Below, one piece after another: positions 18,150 through 27,792 of a stretch of DNA of 64,000 nt. Under the pieces are notes generated by a model, which saw only the letters and a program-made list of their open reading frames with translations, made no database searches and was not told where the DNA came from. A program made the translations under genes and the position numbers. Source of the DNA: Flavobacteriales bacterium. Its GTDB lineage: Bacteria; Bacteroidota; Bacteroidia; CAIKAF01. The stretch is from positions 126,302 to 190,301 of the forward strand of contig JAOABX010000002.1 in assembly GCA_026418175.1 (NCBI GenBank), given 5' to 3'. How positions within the stretch are numbered: the stretch's first letter is position 1; each line of letters starts with the position of its first letter.

Positions 18150-18953
18150 TTAAGGCAAACAGGTACGGTTAATTCCCAATACATAATTCTTTATTACATC
18201 AATGGTTGAAGCTGTTCCAGCACCTTTAAATCCGGAAATATCCGCAAGACTTATTTTTTCATTGTATTGTTTTACTAAAATTTTTGAAATTGGTAAATAG
18301 GTCCAGTGCCATTTTTCTTCTTCGTATCCATTAGGACGATTTGCCCCCTTAGGAGTATACGGTTGGTAATATCCAAATTGATGTGCATGAGCTGTTAGCC
18401 ATTCATATTCTTTTTTTCCGTTACCACTTAAAAAATACGAATCGTTCAGATCGTTGATATCTATATCTGTTCCCCAATGATGACGTGATGTTCCAGGCAT
18501 TGAACTGTATCGTAGGATAATTCTGGCCCTTTCGATACTATCTTTAATTTCGATAGCTAAATTTTTACCTTCAACCAATCGCTCTCCATTCCATTTTGCT
18601 TCCCAAATGGTTTTTTGGCTTGAAAAATTTCGAGTAGATGAGATAATCTTAAGTTTTATCCCATCTTTTTGAGCTGCATCATGCATTTTTACAAAGGCTT
18701 CATAAGCATCTTTACGCAGATAAACATCTGTTTTTGTAGTATGGATAGAGTTAATCTTTACAAAGTCAGGGTGGGTGTCAGGATTAAATTTTCCAAGTAA
18801 ATATTCTTTAGAAAACTCAATAGAGTCCGCATGAGTTGTAAACTCTGAAATGTGAGGAATCGAAGAATTTTCATGAATTGAAATTCGTTCAGGTTGCTTG
18901 CAATGAAAAAAATTTACACCCAAAATAACCCAGAATCCAATGATAGTTCTCAT
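18150..18953 (-). CDS. D-alanyl-D-alanine carboxypeptidase family protein (VanY / M15B)
   Basis: Zinc metallopeptidase that probably trims peptidoglycan stem peptides in the periplasm. 267 aa. Zinc ligands are in SRHHWGTDIDI (His and Asp) and EKWHW (His); this triad defines M15B. The N-terminal hydrophobic segment ends in NFFHC, so a signal peptide is likely; a lipobox is possible but poor. The ATG at 18953 is divergent from the discoidin-like gene. Confidence 0.87.
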   Translation of the reverse strand: MRTIIGFWVILGVNFFHCKQPERISIHENSSIPHISEFTTHADSIEFSKEYLLGKFNPDTHPDFVKINSIHTTKTDVYLRKDAYEAFVKMHDAAQKDGIKLKIISSTRNFSSQKTIWEAKWNGERLVEGKNLAIEIKDSIERARIILRYSSMPGTSRHHWGTDIDINDLNDSYFLSGNGKKEYEWLTAHAHQFGYYQPYTPKGANRPNGYEEEKWHWTYLPISKILVKQYNEKISLADISGFKGAGTASTIDVIKNYVLGINRTCLP

Positions 18954-18990
18954 TTTTGCTTTTATTTTAATCTCTAAAATATTTTTTTTA

Positions 18991-20487
18991 TTGAGCTTTG
19001 TTAAAAATTATTGGGTATATTTATTAACAGCCTGTGTTATTGCAACAGGATGCGGATCGCCCTCCCGTCAAGTAGATCAAACACCTGAATTAGACACTCT
19101 TGCTTATCATCAATACATCATTAATGGCCCAGATTCTTCTGTTTATCCTCTACTGCAACATGTTTCATCGCAGCGCGAACCAATTTCAGACTTTGGATTA
19201 CAACAAATGTTCGATGGTAACCTTTCCACCTCATGGCAATCAGAACCCGGATTGCATGCAGGTGAATGGCTTACCTTTCAATTCCAATCCTTGCCAATTT
19301 CTAAAATAGTTATTCATGTATCTGATACATTTTTAGTAGCTCGGGTAAATCAAATTGAAGTTTGGATTAACGATACTTTGCAAGGGCTTTTTCCGACTAA
19401 AACAACAATAACCTATAAGGGCATATTAAAAAAACTTACCATTCGTGCTGTAGATGCTGACGGTTTAAACTTGGTTGATATACCTACTATTCAGGATACA
19501 ACGAAATTAGAACGCATTGCTTATCGCCAATTGAGTAGTTATTATAACAGTAAATCATTTGCAATTAGCGAAATAGAATTTTTTAATTACCAGGGAAAGA
19601 AAATTTCGGTTCAGCCCATACCATATCGTATGGCAAAAATTAATACTTGGGATCATATACAACCTTCTGTAATTGCTGATGGTGATTTAACCACGGGGTG
19701 GAGTAATATTTACCTGAAGGAACATCGTATAAATATTGCATTTAATGAATTTACCCCAGTTACACGGGTAAAACTTTTTAATGGCATTGAAAAGAATAAT
19801 AAAATCAAGGGCATCCAAAAATGTATTCTTTCTCTTACCGGTAGGCCAGAAGCTCAATGGACATTAAAACCCGGGTGGAACGACTATCAACTTCCTCTAC
19901 CCATGGTAGGAAAAATGTTTACGTTACGCATGGTTTCTACTCAACCAATGGGCCTGGCTGAATTATTTTTTTATGATGGAGCTAAGTATTATCAGCCGTA
20001 TTCAGACTCGCTGCGTGTTCATATTCAACAATTAAAGGATATGTTAAGTAAAACATCATTACAACCTGCAATTAATAACCGCTTATATTTTAAAGAAAGG
20101 ATAGTAATTCTAAAATCAGATACTGTTTCAAATAAAAATTATAAAGATTTACCTATAAGCCAATTGCAAGGTGCTCGAACATCATCATACGATTTAATTT
20201 TGAGAGCCAATCAAACCATTGAACTAAAATCAGAACTTATTAAAGAAATCTATGGGAAAGAAATTCGAATTATTCTTGAAAATAGGTTATTAACCGGCCG
20301 ATGGTTTATCAAATCAAAAGATAATAAGGGAGATGTAATAATTCAGGTGAAAGGCATTCTCGAAATTTCACGAACCGAATCTGGTAATACAAACCGTATT
20401 GTTAATGAGGATTTTTCAGCTATTTTTAAGGCATCTTCTAATTTCCTTATTTTGGGAGATTTAGGCGAAATGATGATTAGTTATTGA
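18991..20487 (+). CDS. Discoidin-like (F5/8 type C / NADase-type glycan-binding) lipoprotein
   Basis: An ATG at 18940 would make the frame overlap the divergent VanY gene by 14 bp at the 5' ends, so I favour the TTG at 18991. That gives a clean lipoprotein signal (SFVKNYWVYLLTACVIATGC), about 498 aa. Two beta-sandwich modules are suggested by DGNLSTSWQSEPGLHAGEWLTF and DGDLTTGWSNIYLKEHRINI, both typical of galactose-binding/discoidin folds. The C-terminal part, after about residue 340, is unrecognised. Probably a surface or periplasmic carbohydrate-binding protein; no enzymatic motif is seen. Confidence 0.7.
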   Translation: MSFVKNYWVYLLTACVIATGCGSPSRQVDQTPELDTLAYHQYIINGPDSSVYPLLQHVSSQREPISDFGLQQMFDGNLSTSWQSEPGLHAGEWLTFQFQSLPISKIVIHVSDTFLVARVNQIEVWINDTLQGLFPTKTTITYKGILKKLTIRAVDADGLNLVDIPTIQDTTKLERIAYRQLSSYYNSKSFAISEIEFFNYQGKKISVQPIPYRMAKINTWDHIQPSVIADGDLTTGWSNIYLKEHRINIAFNEFTPVTRVKLFNGIEKNNKIKGIQKCILSLTGRPEAQWTLKPGWNDYQLPLPMVGKMFTLRMVSTQPMGLAELFFYDGAKYYQPYSDSLRVHIQQLKDMLSKTSLQPAINNRLYFKERIVILKSDTVSNKNYKDLPISQLQGARTSSYDLILRANQTIELKSELIKEIYGKEIRIILENRLLTGRWFIKSKDNKGDVIIQVKGILEISRTESGNTNRIVNEDFSAIFKASSNFLILGDLGEMMISY

Positions 20488-20542
20488 TTAATGTTTAAAT
20501 TTATTGCATGGCATTTTTAACATTAAGTAAATCGTAGGGTAT

Positions 20543-21778
20543 ATGGATTCACCACACTTAGAATTGCCATTTTTTACTAATTTATTAATTCTTCTAGTTA
20601 CCGCTAGAATTTTTGGGGAAGTTTTTGAGCGTTTTAAGCAGCCCTCGATGATTGGGGAAATTATCGCCGGAATGATTCTTGGACCTAGCTTGCTAAACTT
20701 AATTCATCGTACTGAGGAAATTAAAGTAATATCAGAATTAGGGATTTTTCTTTTGGTTATTTTGGCTGGATTAGAAATTAATATAGACGATATTTTAAAA
20801 TCACTCCGTGGAAGAAACATCGTTGTTTCCATCTTGGCTTTTTTTCTTCCCATAAGCAGCGGCATACTTGTAGGAGTTGCTTTTAATCAGCACATAATGA
20901 CTACCGTTTTTATTGGCCTTTGTGTTGCTATTACTGCCTTACCAGTTAGTATTAGAATTTTAATGGACTTAGGGAAAATTAATTCTTCAGTAGGAAAAAA
21001 AATTATTTCAGTTGCAATCTTTGATGATGTATTGGCATTAACAATATTAGGAGTATTATTAAACATAAAAGACACGGATATGTCAACCGAAGCAATTCTA
21101 CACGCCGGTTCAATATCCTTGGTGAAATTATTGATTTTTGTTGTATTACTTGGCGTTGCTTACCTTTTCATAAAAAGACTTTTAAAAAAAGGCAATTATT
21201 TAGAACAATCTCTCAACAAACTAATTCAATTTTTAAAAGGCAAAGAACCCTTATTTGCATTGTTTTTTGCATTTGTTTTATCGTTTTCCACATTTACAGA
21301 AACCTTGGGCTTGCATTTTATTGTAGGTACTTTTTTTGCTTCCATGCTTATAAGCGAAAGCTTGATTGGTGCTCAAAATTTAAAAACTATTGAAAAAACT
21401 ACCAGCAACATCTCTATGGGGTTCTTAGCACCGATATTTTTTGCCGGTATCGGACTTGAATTTAATGTTTCCTCTATTGAAAATATTGGTTTACTAATTT
21501 CGGTCATCTTAGTATCGTATGGATCTAAAATTTTAGGAGGGTATTTGGGTGGCATTTTAGCCGGATTAAACTCCAGAATGTCATTTACTATTGGTATTGG
21601 CCTTAATGCTAGAGGAATTATGGAGCTTGTTATTGCGAATATAGCTTATAAAAATGGGCTAATAAATACAGAAGTATTCTCAATTTTGGTGATTATGGGT
21701 GTATTAACTACACTAACTACACCACTTATACTCAAAAGAGCATTTAAAAGACTTGAAAGCCCATTAGAAATAAAATAA
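20543..21778 (+). CDS. Kef/CPA2-type cation:proton antiporter
   Basis: Monovalent cation:proton antiporter of the inner membrane. 411 aa with about 12 hydrophobic segments and the CPA2 features PSMIGEIIAGMILGPSLL (N-terminal) and FDDVLALTILG mid-protein (the DD ion site). There is no TrkA-N (RCK) domain, unlike E. coli KefB/C, so this is a short stand-alone transporter. Its stop codon is 1 bp from the stop of the convergent alpha/beta hydrolase. Na+ versus K+ specificity is not readable. Confidence 0.9.
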   Translation: MDSPHLELPFFTNLLILLVTARIFGEVFERFKQPSMIGEIIAGMILGPSLLNLIHRTEEIKVISELGIFLLVILAGLEINIDDILKSLRGRNIVVSILAFFLPISSGILVGVAFNQHIMTTVFIGLCVAITALPVSIRILMDLGKINSSVGKKIISVAIFDDVLALTILGVLLNIKDTDMSTEAILHAGSISLVKLLIFVVLLGVAYLFIKRLLKKGNYLEQSLNKLIQFLKGKEPLFALFFAFVLSFSTFTETLGLHFIVGTFFASMLISESLIGAQNLKTIEKTTSNISMGFLAPIFFAGIGLEFNVSSIENIGLLISVILVSYGSKILGGYLGGILAGLNSRMSFTIGIGLNARGIMELVIANIAYKNGLINTEVFSILVIMGVLTTLTTPLILKRAFKRLESPLEIK

Positions 21779-21779
21779 A

Positions 21780-22676
21780 TTAATTATGAGAAACTAGCCA
21801 ATCTAACACCAAAGGAAAATGGTCAGAGGGAGCATCCGGATGTGTAAGAATATCTATATGCCCATAATCATTTTTGAATCCGTATTTTTTTCCAACTTCA
21901 ACATATCGATGGTCGTGCGCATTGGCCTCTTGCAATAATAATTGAACATCATACGGATTTCCCAATACAGTATCCTTAACACCAGTAAGTGACAAAATAG
22001 GTGGCACATTAAGGTTTTTTAATGCTTGTTTATAATTAAGTCCATCTCGTTGATCTACCCAATCATCACTGTATACCCAATGATTGGTTTCTTTATAAAA
22101 TTGCTTTGGCTCATTGTCTGAACCAAATCGGAGTGATTTTGCAGGAAGATAGCCTTTTATTCCAGATACAGCAGTCCCCACAACATTCCAAAAAAAGTCT
22201 ACTTTCCAACGCTTTTCCCATGATTTAATGTATATTTTACGTTTAGTTCCAAAAAATACCATGCTTTGAATATGTGCCCTACTGTGGTAACGAGCAAACC
22301 AACATAGGCAAAGCACTCCACCCCACGAATGCGCTAATAGATGAATCGATGTTTTACCAGTAGTATTTTTTATAAAATCAATACATGTTGGAATATCTTC
22401 AGTTATGGCTTCGTATTGCCCATAATGAGAATTTTTATTTACTGATGGTTTTGATTTGCCCTTACCCCGTAAATCAACCACAAATACATCAAAACCATGC
22501 ATTGCTAAATATGGTGCAATTCCTTTGCCAGTGGCTGAATAAAACACTCTTCCGTTTTCAACAGACCCATGAACCATAAAAATAACTCCTTTGTGCTGCA
22601 AAGGCTGAAATCTTTTAAGGTATAGCTGGTCATTGTTTGTTACTGGGATAAAATATTCCAGTTCGTTTAATTGCAT
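21780..22676 (-). CDS. Alpha/beta hydrolase (serine hydrolase, monoglyceride-lipase-like)
   Basis: 298 aa alpha/beta-hydrolase fold. The oxyanion region is FMVHGSVENG near residue 32, and the nucleophile elbow is AHSWGG. Late Asp and His candidates lie in the TGVKDTVLG and YGHIDILTHPD segments. The motif VVDLRGKGKSKPS is typical of lysophospholipase-like members. No signal peptide, so cytoplasmic. Substrate unknown. Confidence 0.82.
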   Translation of the reverse strand: MQLNELEYFIPVTNNDQLYLKRFQPLQHKGVIFMVHGSVENGRVFYSATGKGIAPYLAMHGFDVFVVDLRGKGKSKPSVNKNSHYGQYEAITEDIPTCIDFIKNTTGKTSIHLLAHSWGGVLCLCWFARYHSRAHIQSMVFFGTKRKIYIKSWEKRWKVDFFWNVVGTAVSGIKGYLPAKSLRFGSDNEPKQFYKETNHWVYSDDWVDQRDGLNYKQALKNLNVPPILSLTGVKDTVLGNPYDVQLLLQEANAHDHRYVEVGKKYGFKNDYGHIDILTHPDAPSDHFPLVLDWLVSHN

Positions 22677-22768
22677 ACCGTTATTTTGGGTGTAAAAATA
22701 AAGGGTTTAAACCAGTTCTTTATAGTTAAATATGCATGATAAGTTTTTAATAACTTACAAGTATAGGG

Positions 22769-22799
22769 TTTGTACCTTTGGTAGAATCCACTATTTTTG
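22769..22799 (+). promoter_or_regulatory. sucC promoter
   Basis: TTTG at 22769-22772, a 19-nt spacer and TATTTTTG at 22792-22799: a near-ideal Bacteroidota housekeeping promoter. The predicted start near 22805 gives a leader of about 25 nt. Confidence 0.7.
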
Positions 22800-22829
22800 C
22801 CACCATAAAACAGAAACATCATAATTTCT

Positions 22830-24020
22830 ATGAACATTCACGAATATCAGGCAAAGGAAGTATTGAAAAAATACGGAGTTAAAATCCAGGAAGGCATCTT
22901 GGCACATACCCCCGATGAAGCGGTAGAAGCTGCCAAAAAATTAAGCGAACAAACCGGTACATCCTGGTGGGTTATTAAAGCTCAGGTACATGCCGGAGGG
23001 CGCGGAAAAGGAGGCGGTATAAAATTGGCTAAAAACCTGGATGAAGTTCGTGATTTGGCTAGTAAAATTATTGGAATGAACTTGGTAACCAAACAAACTG
23101 GTGCCGAAGGGAAAAAAGTTCATATGGTATTGGTTTCTCAAGATGTGTTTTACCCTGGCCCCAGTGAACCCAAAGAGTTTTACATGAGTGTTTTATTAAA
23201 CCGATCCACGGGACGCAATATTATTATGTATTCTACCGAAGGTGGAATGGATATCGAAGAGGTAGCTGAAAAAACACCTCATTTAATTTTTAAAGAAGAA
23301 ATAGATCCTAAAGTAGGATTGATGCCTTTTCAAGCCCGCAAAATTGCCTTTAACCTGGGCTTAAGCGGAGAAGCTTACAAAGAAATGGTAGCCTTTGTTA
23401 CAAACCTATATAAAGCATACGAGGATACGGATTCATCCATGTTTGAAATCAATCCGGTTTTAAAAACATCAGACAATAAGATAATAGCTGTTGATGCAAA
23501 AGTTAACTTGGATGAAAACGCTTTGTATCGTCATCCCGACCTTTATGCATACCGTGATATTCGTGAAGAAGACCCAACCGAGGTTGAAGCAGGTAAATAC
23601 AATTTAAATTACGTTAAGCTCGATGGAAATGTAGGATGCATGGTAAATGGTGCTGGATTGGCCATGGCTACCATGGATATGATTAAGTTGAGTGGCGGCG
23701 AACCAGCCAACTTCCTGGATGTAGGAGGTACTGCAGATTCCAAAAGGGTTGAAGAGGCTTTCCGTATCATTTTGAAAGATGAGAATGTTAAAGCTATACT
23801 GGTAAACATTTTTGGAGGTATTGTTCGATGTGACCGCGTAGCTCAGGGTATTGTTGATGCGTATAAAAATATCGGGAATATTCATGTTCCTATAATTGTT
23901 CGATTGCAAGGCACCAATGCTGAGATTGCCAAGAAACTCATTGACGAATCCGGCTTACAAGTTCATTCAGCTATTGAATTACAGGAGGCTGCCGAAAAAG
24001 TAAAAGCAGTGTTGGCTTAA
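22830..24020 (+). CDS. sucC: Succinyl-CoA synthetase beta subunit (ADP-forming)
   Basis: TCA-cycle enzyme forming ATP and succinate from succinyl-CoA. 396 aa. N-terminal ATP-grasp domain (MNIHEYQAKEVLKKYGV; QVHAGGRGKGGGIK). The C-terminal CoA-ligase half has the SGGEPANFLDVGG and NIFGGIVRCD motifs. The alpha subunit gene sucD does not follow, so it must be elsewhere. The gene is monocistronic here, with its own promoter and a strong terminator. Confidence 0.97.
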   Translation: MNIHEYQAKEVLKKYGVKIQEGILAHTPDEAVEAAKKLSEQTGTSWWVIKAQVHAGGRGKGGGIKLAKNLDEVRDLASKIIGMNLVTKQTGAEGKKVHMVLVSQDVFYPGPSEPKEFYMSVLLNRSTGRNIIMYSTEGGMDIEEVAEKTPHLIFKEEIDPKVGLMPFQARKIAFNLGLSGEAYKEMVAFVTNLYKAYEDTDSSMFEINPVLKTSDNKIIAVDAKVNLDENALYRHPDLYAYRDIREEDPTEVEAGKYNLNYVKLDGNVGCMVNGAGLAMATMDMIKLSGGEPANFLDVGGTADSKRVEEAFRIILKDENVKAILVNIFGGIVRCDRVAQGIVDAYKNIGNIHVPIIVRLQGTNAEIAKKLIDESGLQVHSAIELQEAAEKVKAVLA

Positions 24021-24040
24021 ATTATTAATATTTTTTATGT

Positions 24041-24071
24041 AAAGCCGGTTGAATTTCAGCCGGCTTTTTTT
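24041..24071 (+). terminator. Rho-independent terminator of sucC
   Basis: Positions 24041-24052 pair with 24056-24067 (12 bp with one wobble, GC-rich AAAGCCGG core, 3-nt loop), followed by a T run ending at 24071. Confidence 0.92.
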
Positions 24072-24073
24072 GT

Positions 24074-24811
24074 TTATAAATCTATATAGTGGCGTAATAA
24101 TGAAGCTATTCCAATAATTAATATTAAAATAAGCACAATCAATTGAAAAATTTTTTGAGGTATGTGATGAAGAATTAATTTACCTATCCACGACCCAATA
24201 AATGAAATGATTAACAATACAGGAATTATCCAAATAAGTTTAAAATTCAAATAGTAAATCCATAAATAGATGATTGTGCGACTTATATCAACTCCCATAT
24301 CAATAGCAGCTGAAGTTGCAATAAATACATTTTTTTCTAGTTTGAACGCTGAAAGTACAATACCACGAATGGCTCCACCTGTACCCATTAAACCCGCTGT
24401 AAAACCGGCTATACTACCACCAGTAATTGAGTTAATCAAAGTTGGGGCGATTTTAATCTTGGGTAATATTAATAGTACCACACTTAATACTATTAGAAAT
24501 ATTCCTAAATATAAATCAGCATGTTCAATTTGAATGTATTGACTCAGCCAGGCTCCGATAATAACGAGTACAATGCTTGGCAATCCAATTTTTAAAAATA
24601 GCTTCCATTCAATGTGCCTTCTGAATAATATTAGTTTGGATGAATTACTAAATACATGCATTAAACCGGTAATACATAATACGGTTTTAAAATCAAAGAA
24701 CCATTCAGCCATTGGAACAAAAAAAACAGATGAACCAAATCCACCAATAGTACCAATAATTTCACTTATTAAGGCCAGGAAGAAAAATAGGAGATAAGAA
24801 AGATTATTCAT
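24074..24811 (-). CDS. TauE/SafE (TSUP) family membrane transporter
   Basis: 245 aa with about eight hydrophobic segments. The paired Gly-rich motifs (IIGTIGGFGSSVFFVPMAEW and GFTAGLMGTGGAIRG) are hallmarks of the TSUP fold. Family members export sulfite, sulfoacetate or other organosulfur anions, but the substrate cannot be read here. Converges with sucC across its terminator. Confidence 0.87.
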   Translation of the reverse strand: MNNLSYLLFFFLALISEIIGTIGGFGSSVFFVPMAEWFFDFKTVLCITGLMHVFSNSSKLILFRRHIEWKLFLKIGLPSIVLVIIGAWLSQYIQIEHADLYLGIFLIVLSVVLLILPKIKIAPTLINSITGGSIAGFTAGLMGTGGAIRGIVLSAFKLEKNVFIATSAAIDMGVDISRTIIYLWIYYLNFKLIWIIPVLLIISFIGSWIGKLILHHIPQKIFQLIVLILILIIGIASLLRHYIDL

Positions 24812-24890
24812 ACTTACTACTACAAAGTTGTTTAAAGTTATTACAATAATAAACCTTGAAATTTATTAAATTAGAATTTCAAAGAAATTT

Positions 24891-26189
24891 ATGAGAAACC
24901 ATCCGGAAGAATTGCTTCATTTTATTTGGCAATTTCAATACTTTGATACTACAGCTTTACAAACCTCAAGGGGGGAAAAATTGCAAATTATAAAGCCAGG
25001 CATGATGAATAACAATGCTGGACCTGATTTTTTTAATTCACGTATTAAAATTGCCAATCAGCTATGGGCAGGGAATGTAGAAATACATTGGAAATCTTCT
25101 GAATGGGAGCTACACAACCATCAACAGGATGCAGCATATAACAATGTAATTCTGCATGTAGTATTCGATCATGATCGAGATGTTTATAAGAAAAACGGTG
25201 ACTTAATACCAACACTTGAATTGAAAAGCCGGATAAATTACATAATGCTGCACCGTTTTAACGCCATGATGAAAGCACGAACATGGATTCCCTGTGAAAA
25301 ACAATTAAAAGAAATTGCAATTCAGGAAGAAGGAACTGGTATCTTTTTTCAAAAATTATTAATTGAACGTTTAGAGGAAAAAACACAAAGTATTCGAGAA
25401 TTGCTTCAACAAAACAGCTGGAACTGGGAAGAAGCTTTTTATCGTTTTATGGCTCGTGGATTTGGCTTTAAAGTAAATTCTGAACCATTTTATCAACTAT
25501 CTGCCATTACGCCGTTGCAGGTATTGGTACGACATAAAAATAATTTATTGCAATTAGAAGCTTTATTGCTGGGACAAGCGGGTTTTTTGGATAAATCATA
25601 TCAAGATGAATACATGCAACGTTTAAAACGGGAATACCTATTTTTAAAAAATAAATATAAACTAACATCTCTCCCTGCCCATATTTGGAAGTTTGGGCGT
25701 ATGCGGCCAGCTAATTTCCCCACAATAAGAATAGTACAATTTGCAGCCTTAATTCATCATTCAAGCAGCTTATTTTCTCGTATGATTGAAATAAAACGGG
25801 AAGAAGAAGCCTCGCAATGGTTATATCCCGAAGTGAGCGAATATTGGAAATATCGATATATGCCAGATGGTGAGCTGTCGGCCAAAGGTAATCGTATGGG
25901 TAAAAGCTCGGCTCGATTACTCATACTAAATGTTGTTGCACCCTTTATGTTTTTATATGGTAAAGAACGAGGATTAGAATCTATGTCTGAAATAGCTATT
26001 GAATTACTTAATAATATTCCAGCCGAAGCGAATAGAACAATAAAAAACTTTGAAAAACTTGGAATAAATATAAAAACAGCTGCTGATTCACAAGCATTAA
26101 TAGTTTTAAAAAACAGATATTGTGATCAAAAACGCTGCTTGTATTGTATTTTTGGAAAAAGAATATTAACACCTGCCTCAAATGAATAA
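24891..26189 (+). CDS. DUF2851 family protein
   Basis: 432 aa. The N-terminal third (MRNHPEELLHFIWQFQYF; GPDFFNSRI; WAGNVEIHWKSSEW) is diagnostic of DUF2851, a Bacteroidota/Chlorobi family of unknown function. The C-terminus carries a CDQKRCLYCIFGKRIL segment whose three cysteines could bind metal. No signal peptide. No function assigned; the divergent neighbour is the TSUP transporter. Confidence 0.85.
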   Translation: MRNHPEELLHFIWQFQYFDTTALQTSRGEKLQIIKPGMMNNNAGPDFFNSRIKIANQLWAGNVEIHWKSSEWELHNHQQDAAYNNVILHVVFDHDRDVYKKNGDLIPTLELKSRINYIMLHRFNAMMKARTWIPCEKQLKEIAIQEEGTGIFFQKLLIERLEEKTQSIRELLQQNSWNWEEAFYRFMARGFGFKVNSEPFYQLSAITPLQVLVRHKNNLLQLEALLLGQAGFLDKSYQDEYMQRLKREYLFLKNKYKLTSLPAHIWKFGRMRPANFPTIRIVQFAALIHHSSSLFSRMIEIKREEEASQWLYPEVSEYWKYRYMPDGELSAKGNRMGKSSARLLILNVVAPFMFLYGKERGLESMSEIAIELLNNIPAEANRTIKNFEKLGINIKTAADSQALIVLKNRYCDQKRCLYCIFGKRILTPASNE

Positions 26190-26526
26190 TATGAAGGATT
26201 CATTGATAAATAACAAGCCTTTGGCGTTTAAAATAAAGGTGAAAAACGTAGCAATCTTCTTTTAAGAATTCTATTTCATATTAATTTAGAATCATTAATA
26301 TCATTTGGTATATATGAATATTTCATACCCAGCGTTTTTTTAGAGGTAAGAAACTTCTTACTTCCCTAAAGATGCATCTGTAAGAATTTTAACTTATTTA
26401 CCTGATGCCTTGTGATATAATATGCGGAAAAGGTATTTCTGAAACATTTTTACACATTCAATGGTTACAATATATCAGTTCATATCACTTAAAAATTTAG
26501 TAAAATTGTACTAATAAATCAGTTCT
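26190..26526 (+). other. 337-bp intergenic region upstream of paaA
   Basis: No ORF with coding character is visible. It holds a 16-bp interrupted palindrome at 26346-26361 and a -7-like TAAAATTG at 26501-26508, 18 nt before the paaA ATG. The rest is AT-rich with only short, weak stem possibilities. Most likely the regulatory region of the phenylacetate operon. Confidence 0.5.
26346..26361 (+). promoter_or_regulatory. Candidate operator palindrome upstream of the paa operon
   Basis: GTAAGAA-AC-TTCTTAC, a perfect 7+7 inverted repeat with a 2-bp centre, 165 bp before paaA. The size and symmetry fit a dimeric regulator such as a TetR-family PaaR. No regulator gene is adjacent, so this is inference. 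Confidence 0.35.
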
Positions 26527-27471
26527 ATGTTATCAAACGAACAATTAGAAAAAGAATTTCAGGCTAAAATTGATGCTGAAATTAAAATTGAGCCCAAAGA
26601 CTGGATGCCTGATGCATATAGAAAAACATTGATTCGTCAAATATCTCAACATGCACACTCTGAAGTAGTGGGAATGCTTCCAGAGGGTAATTGGATTACG
26701 CGTGCCCCAAGCCTTCGCAGCAAGGTAATATTGTTAGCTAAGGTTCAGGATGAGGCAGGTCATGGGTTGTATCTATACAGCGCCGCTGAAACATTAGGAG
26801 TTGACAGGGAAGAATTGATTGAAGAGTTACACACCGGTAAAGCCAAATATTCCAGCATTTTCAATTATCCTACGCTTACCTGGGCTGATATAGGAGCTAT
26901 AGGTTGGCTAGTAGATGGAGCTGCTATTGCTAATCAAGTTATGCTTTGCCGAACATCATATGGTCCATATGCCCGTGCCATGGTAAGAATTTGTAAAGAA
27001 GAAAGTTTTCATCAGCGGCAAGGTTACGAAATTATGATGAAGATGGCCCAAGGTACACCTGAACAGAGACAAATGGCACAGGATGCTTTAAACCGCTGGT
27101 GGTGGCCATCTCTTATGATGTTTGGCCCGCCAGATGATAAATCCATTCATACAGCACAAAGCCTTAAATGGAAAATAAAACGTCAAACCAACGACGAATT
27201 ACGTCAAGAATTTATTGATAAAACTGTAAAACAAGCTGAATTTATTGGGCTTACCATTCCAGACCCGGATTTAAAATGGAATGAAGAACGTCAACATTAT
27301 GATTATGGGCCGATAAATTGGGAAGAGTTTTATCAGGTAATAAATGGTAATGGTCCGTGTAACCGACAGCGGATGAGAGATCGCATCAAAGCACATGAAG
27401 AAGGTGCCTGGGTTCGTGAAGCCGCAATAGCTTATGCAGAAAAAAAACAAGCCAAGAAAAATGCAGCTTAA
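26527..27471 (+). CDS. paaA: 1,2-phenylacetyl-CoA epoxidase, catalytic subunit A
   Basis: Di-iron catalytic subunit that epoxidises the ring of phenylacetyl-CoA. 314 aa, standard length. Helical-bundle iron ligands are in [12 protein letters not shown] (E..H) and [13 protein letters not shown] (E..H). It heads the operon paaABCD, with 11 bp to paaB. Confidence 0.96.
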   Translation: MLSNEQLEKEFQAKIDAEIKIEPKDWMPDAYRKTLIRQISQHAHSEVVGMLPEGNWITRAPSLRSKVILLAKVQDEAGHGLYLYSAAETLGVDREELIEELHTGKAKYSSIFNYPTLTWADIGAIGWLVDGAAIANQVMLCRTSYGPYARAMVRICKEESFHQRQGYEIMMKMAQGTPEQRQMAQDALNRWWWPSLMMFGPPDDKSIHTAQSLKWKIKRQTNDELRQEFIDKTVKQAEFIGLTIPDPDLKWNEERQHYDYGPINWEEFYQVINGNGPCNRQRMRDRIKAHEEGAWVREAAIAYAEKKQAKKNAA

Positions 27472-27482
27472 ATCATAATACT

Positions 27483-27770
27483 ATGAACAAAAAAGAATGG
27501 CCGCTTTGGGAAATTTTTATCCGTAGTAAAAACGGATTAAATCATAAGCATGTAGGAAGTTTACATGCTGCCGACGCAGAAATGGCTATCGAAAATGCCA
27601 GAGATGTTTATTGCAGGAGAAATGAAGGAGTTAGTATTTGGGTAGTACTTTCTTCACAAATTGTAGCTTCTGATCCCGATGAAGCAGATGCATTGTATGA
27701 GCCTGCAAAAAATAAAATTTACAGGCATCCCACATTTTATGAAATCCCTAAAGAAGTAGGGCATATGTAA
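27483..27770 (+). CDS. paaB: 1,2-phenylacetyl-CoA epoxidase subunit B
   Basis: Small structural subunit of the epoxidase complex. 95 aa, usual length. WPLWEIFIRSKNGLNHKHVGSLHAADAEMAIENARDVY-type opening (read in parts), with the DVYCRRNEGVSIWVV core. Lies between paaA and paaC with short gaps. Confidence 0.95.
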   Translation: MNKKEWPLWEIFIRSKNGLNHKHVGSLHAADAEMAIENARDVYCRRNEGVSIWVVLSSQIVASDPDEADALYEPAKNKIYRHPTFYEIPKEVGHM

Positions 27771-27792
27771 AGAGTATTATAAAATTACAAAC

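Noticed and set aside
26190..26526. tRNA or small RNA in the paaA upstream region
   Set aside because: No cloverleaf, T-loop or strong terminator-bounded structure visible.
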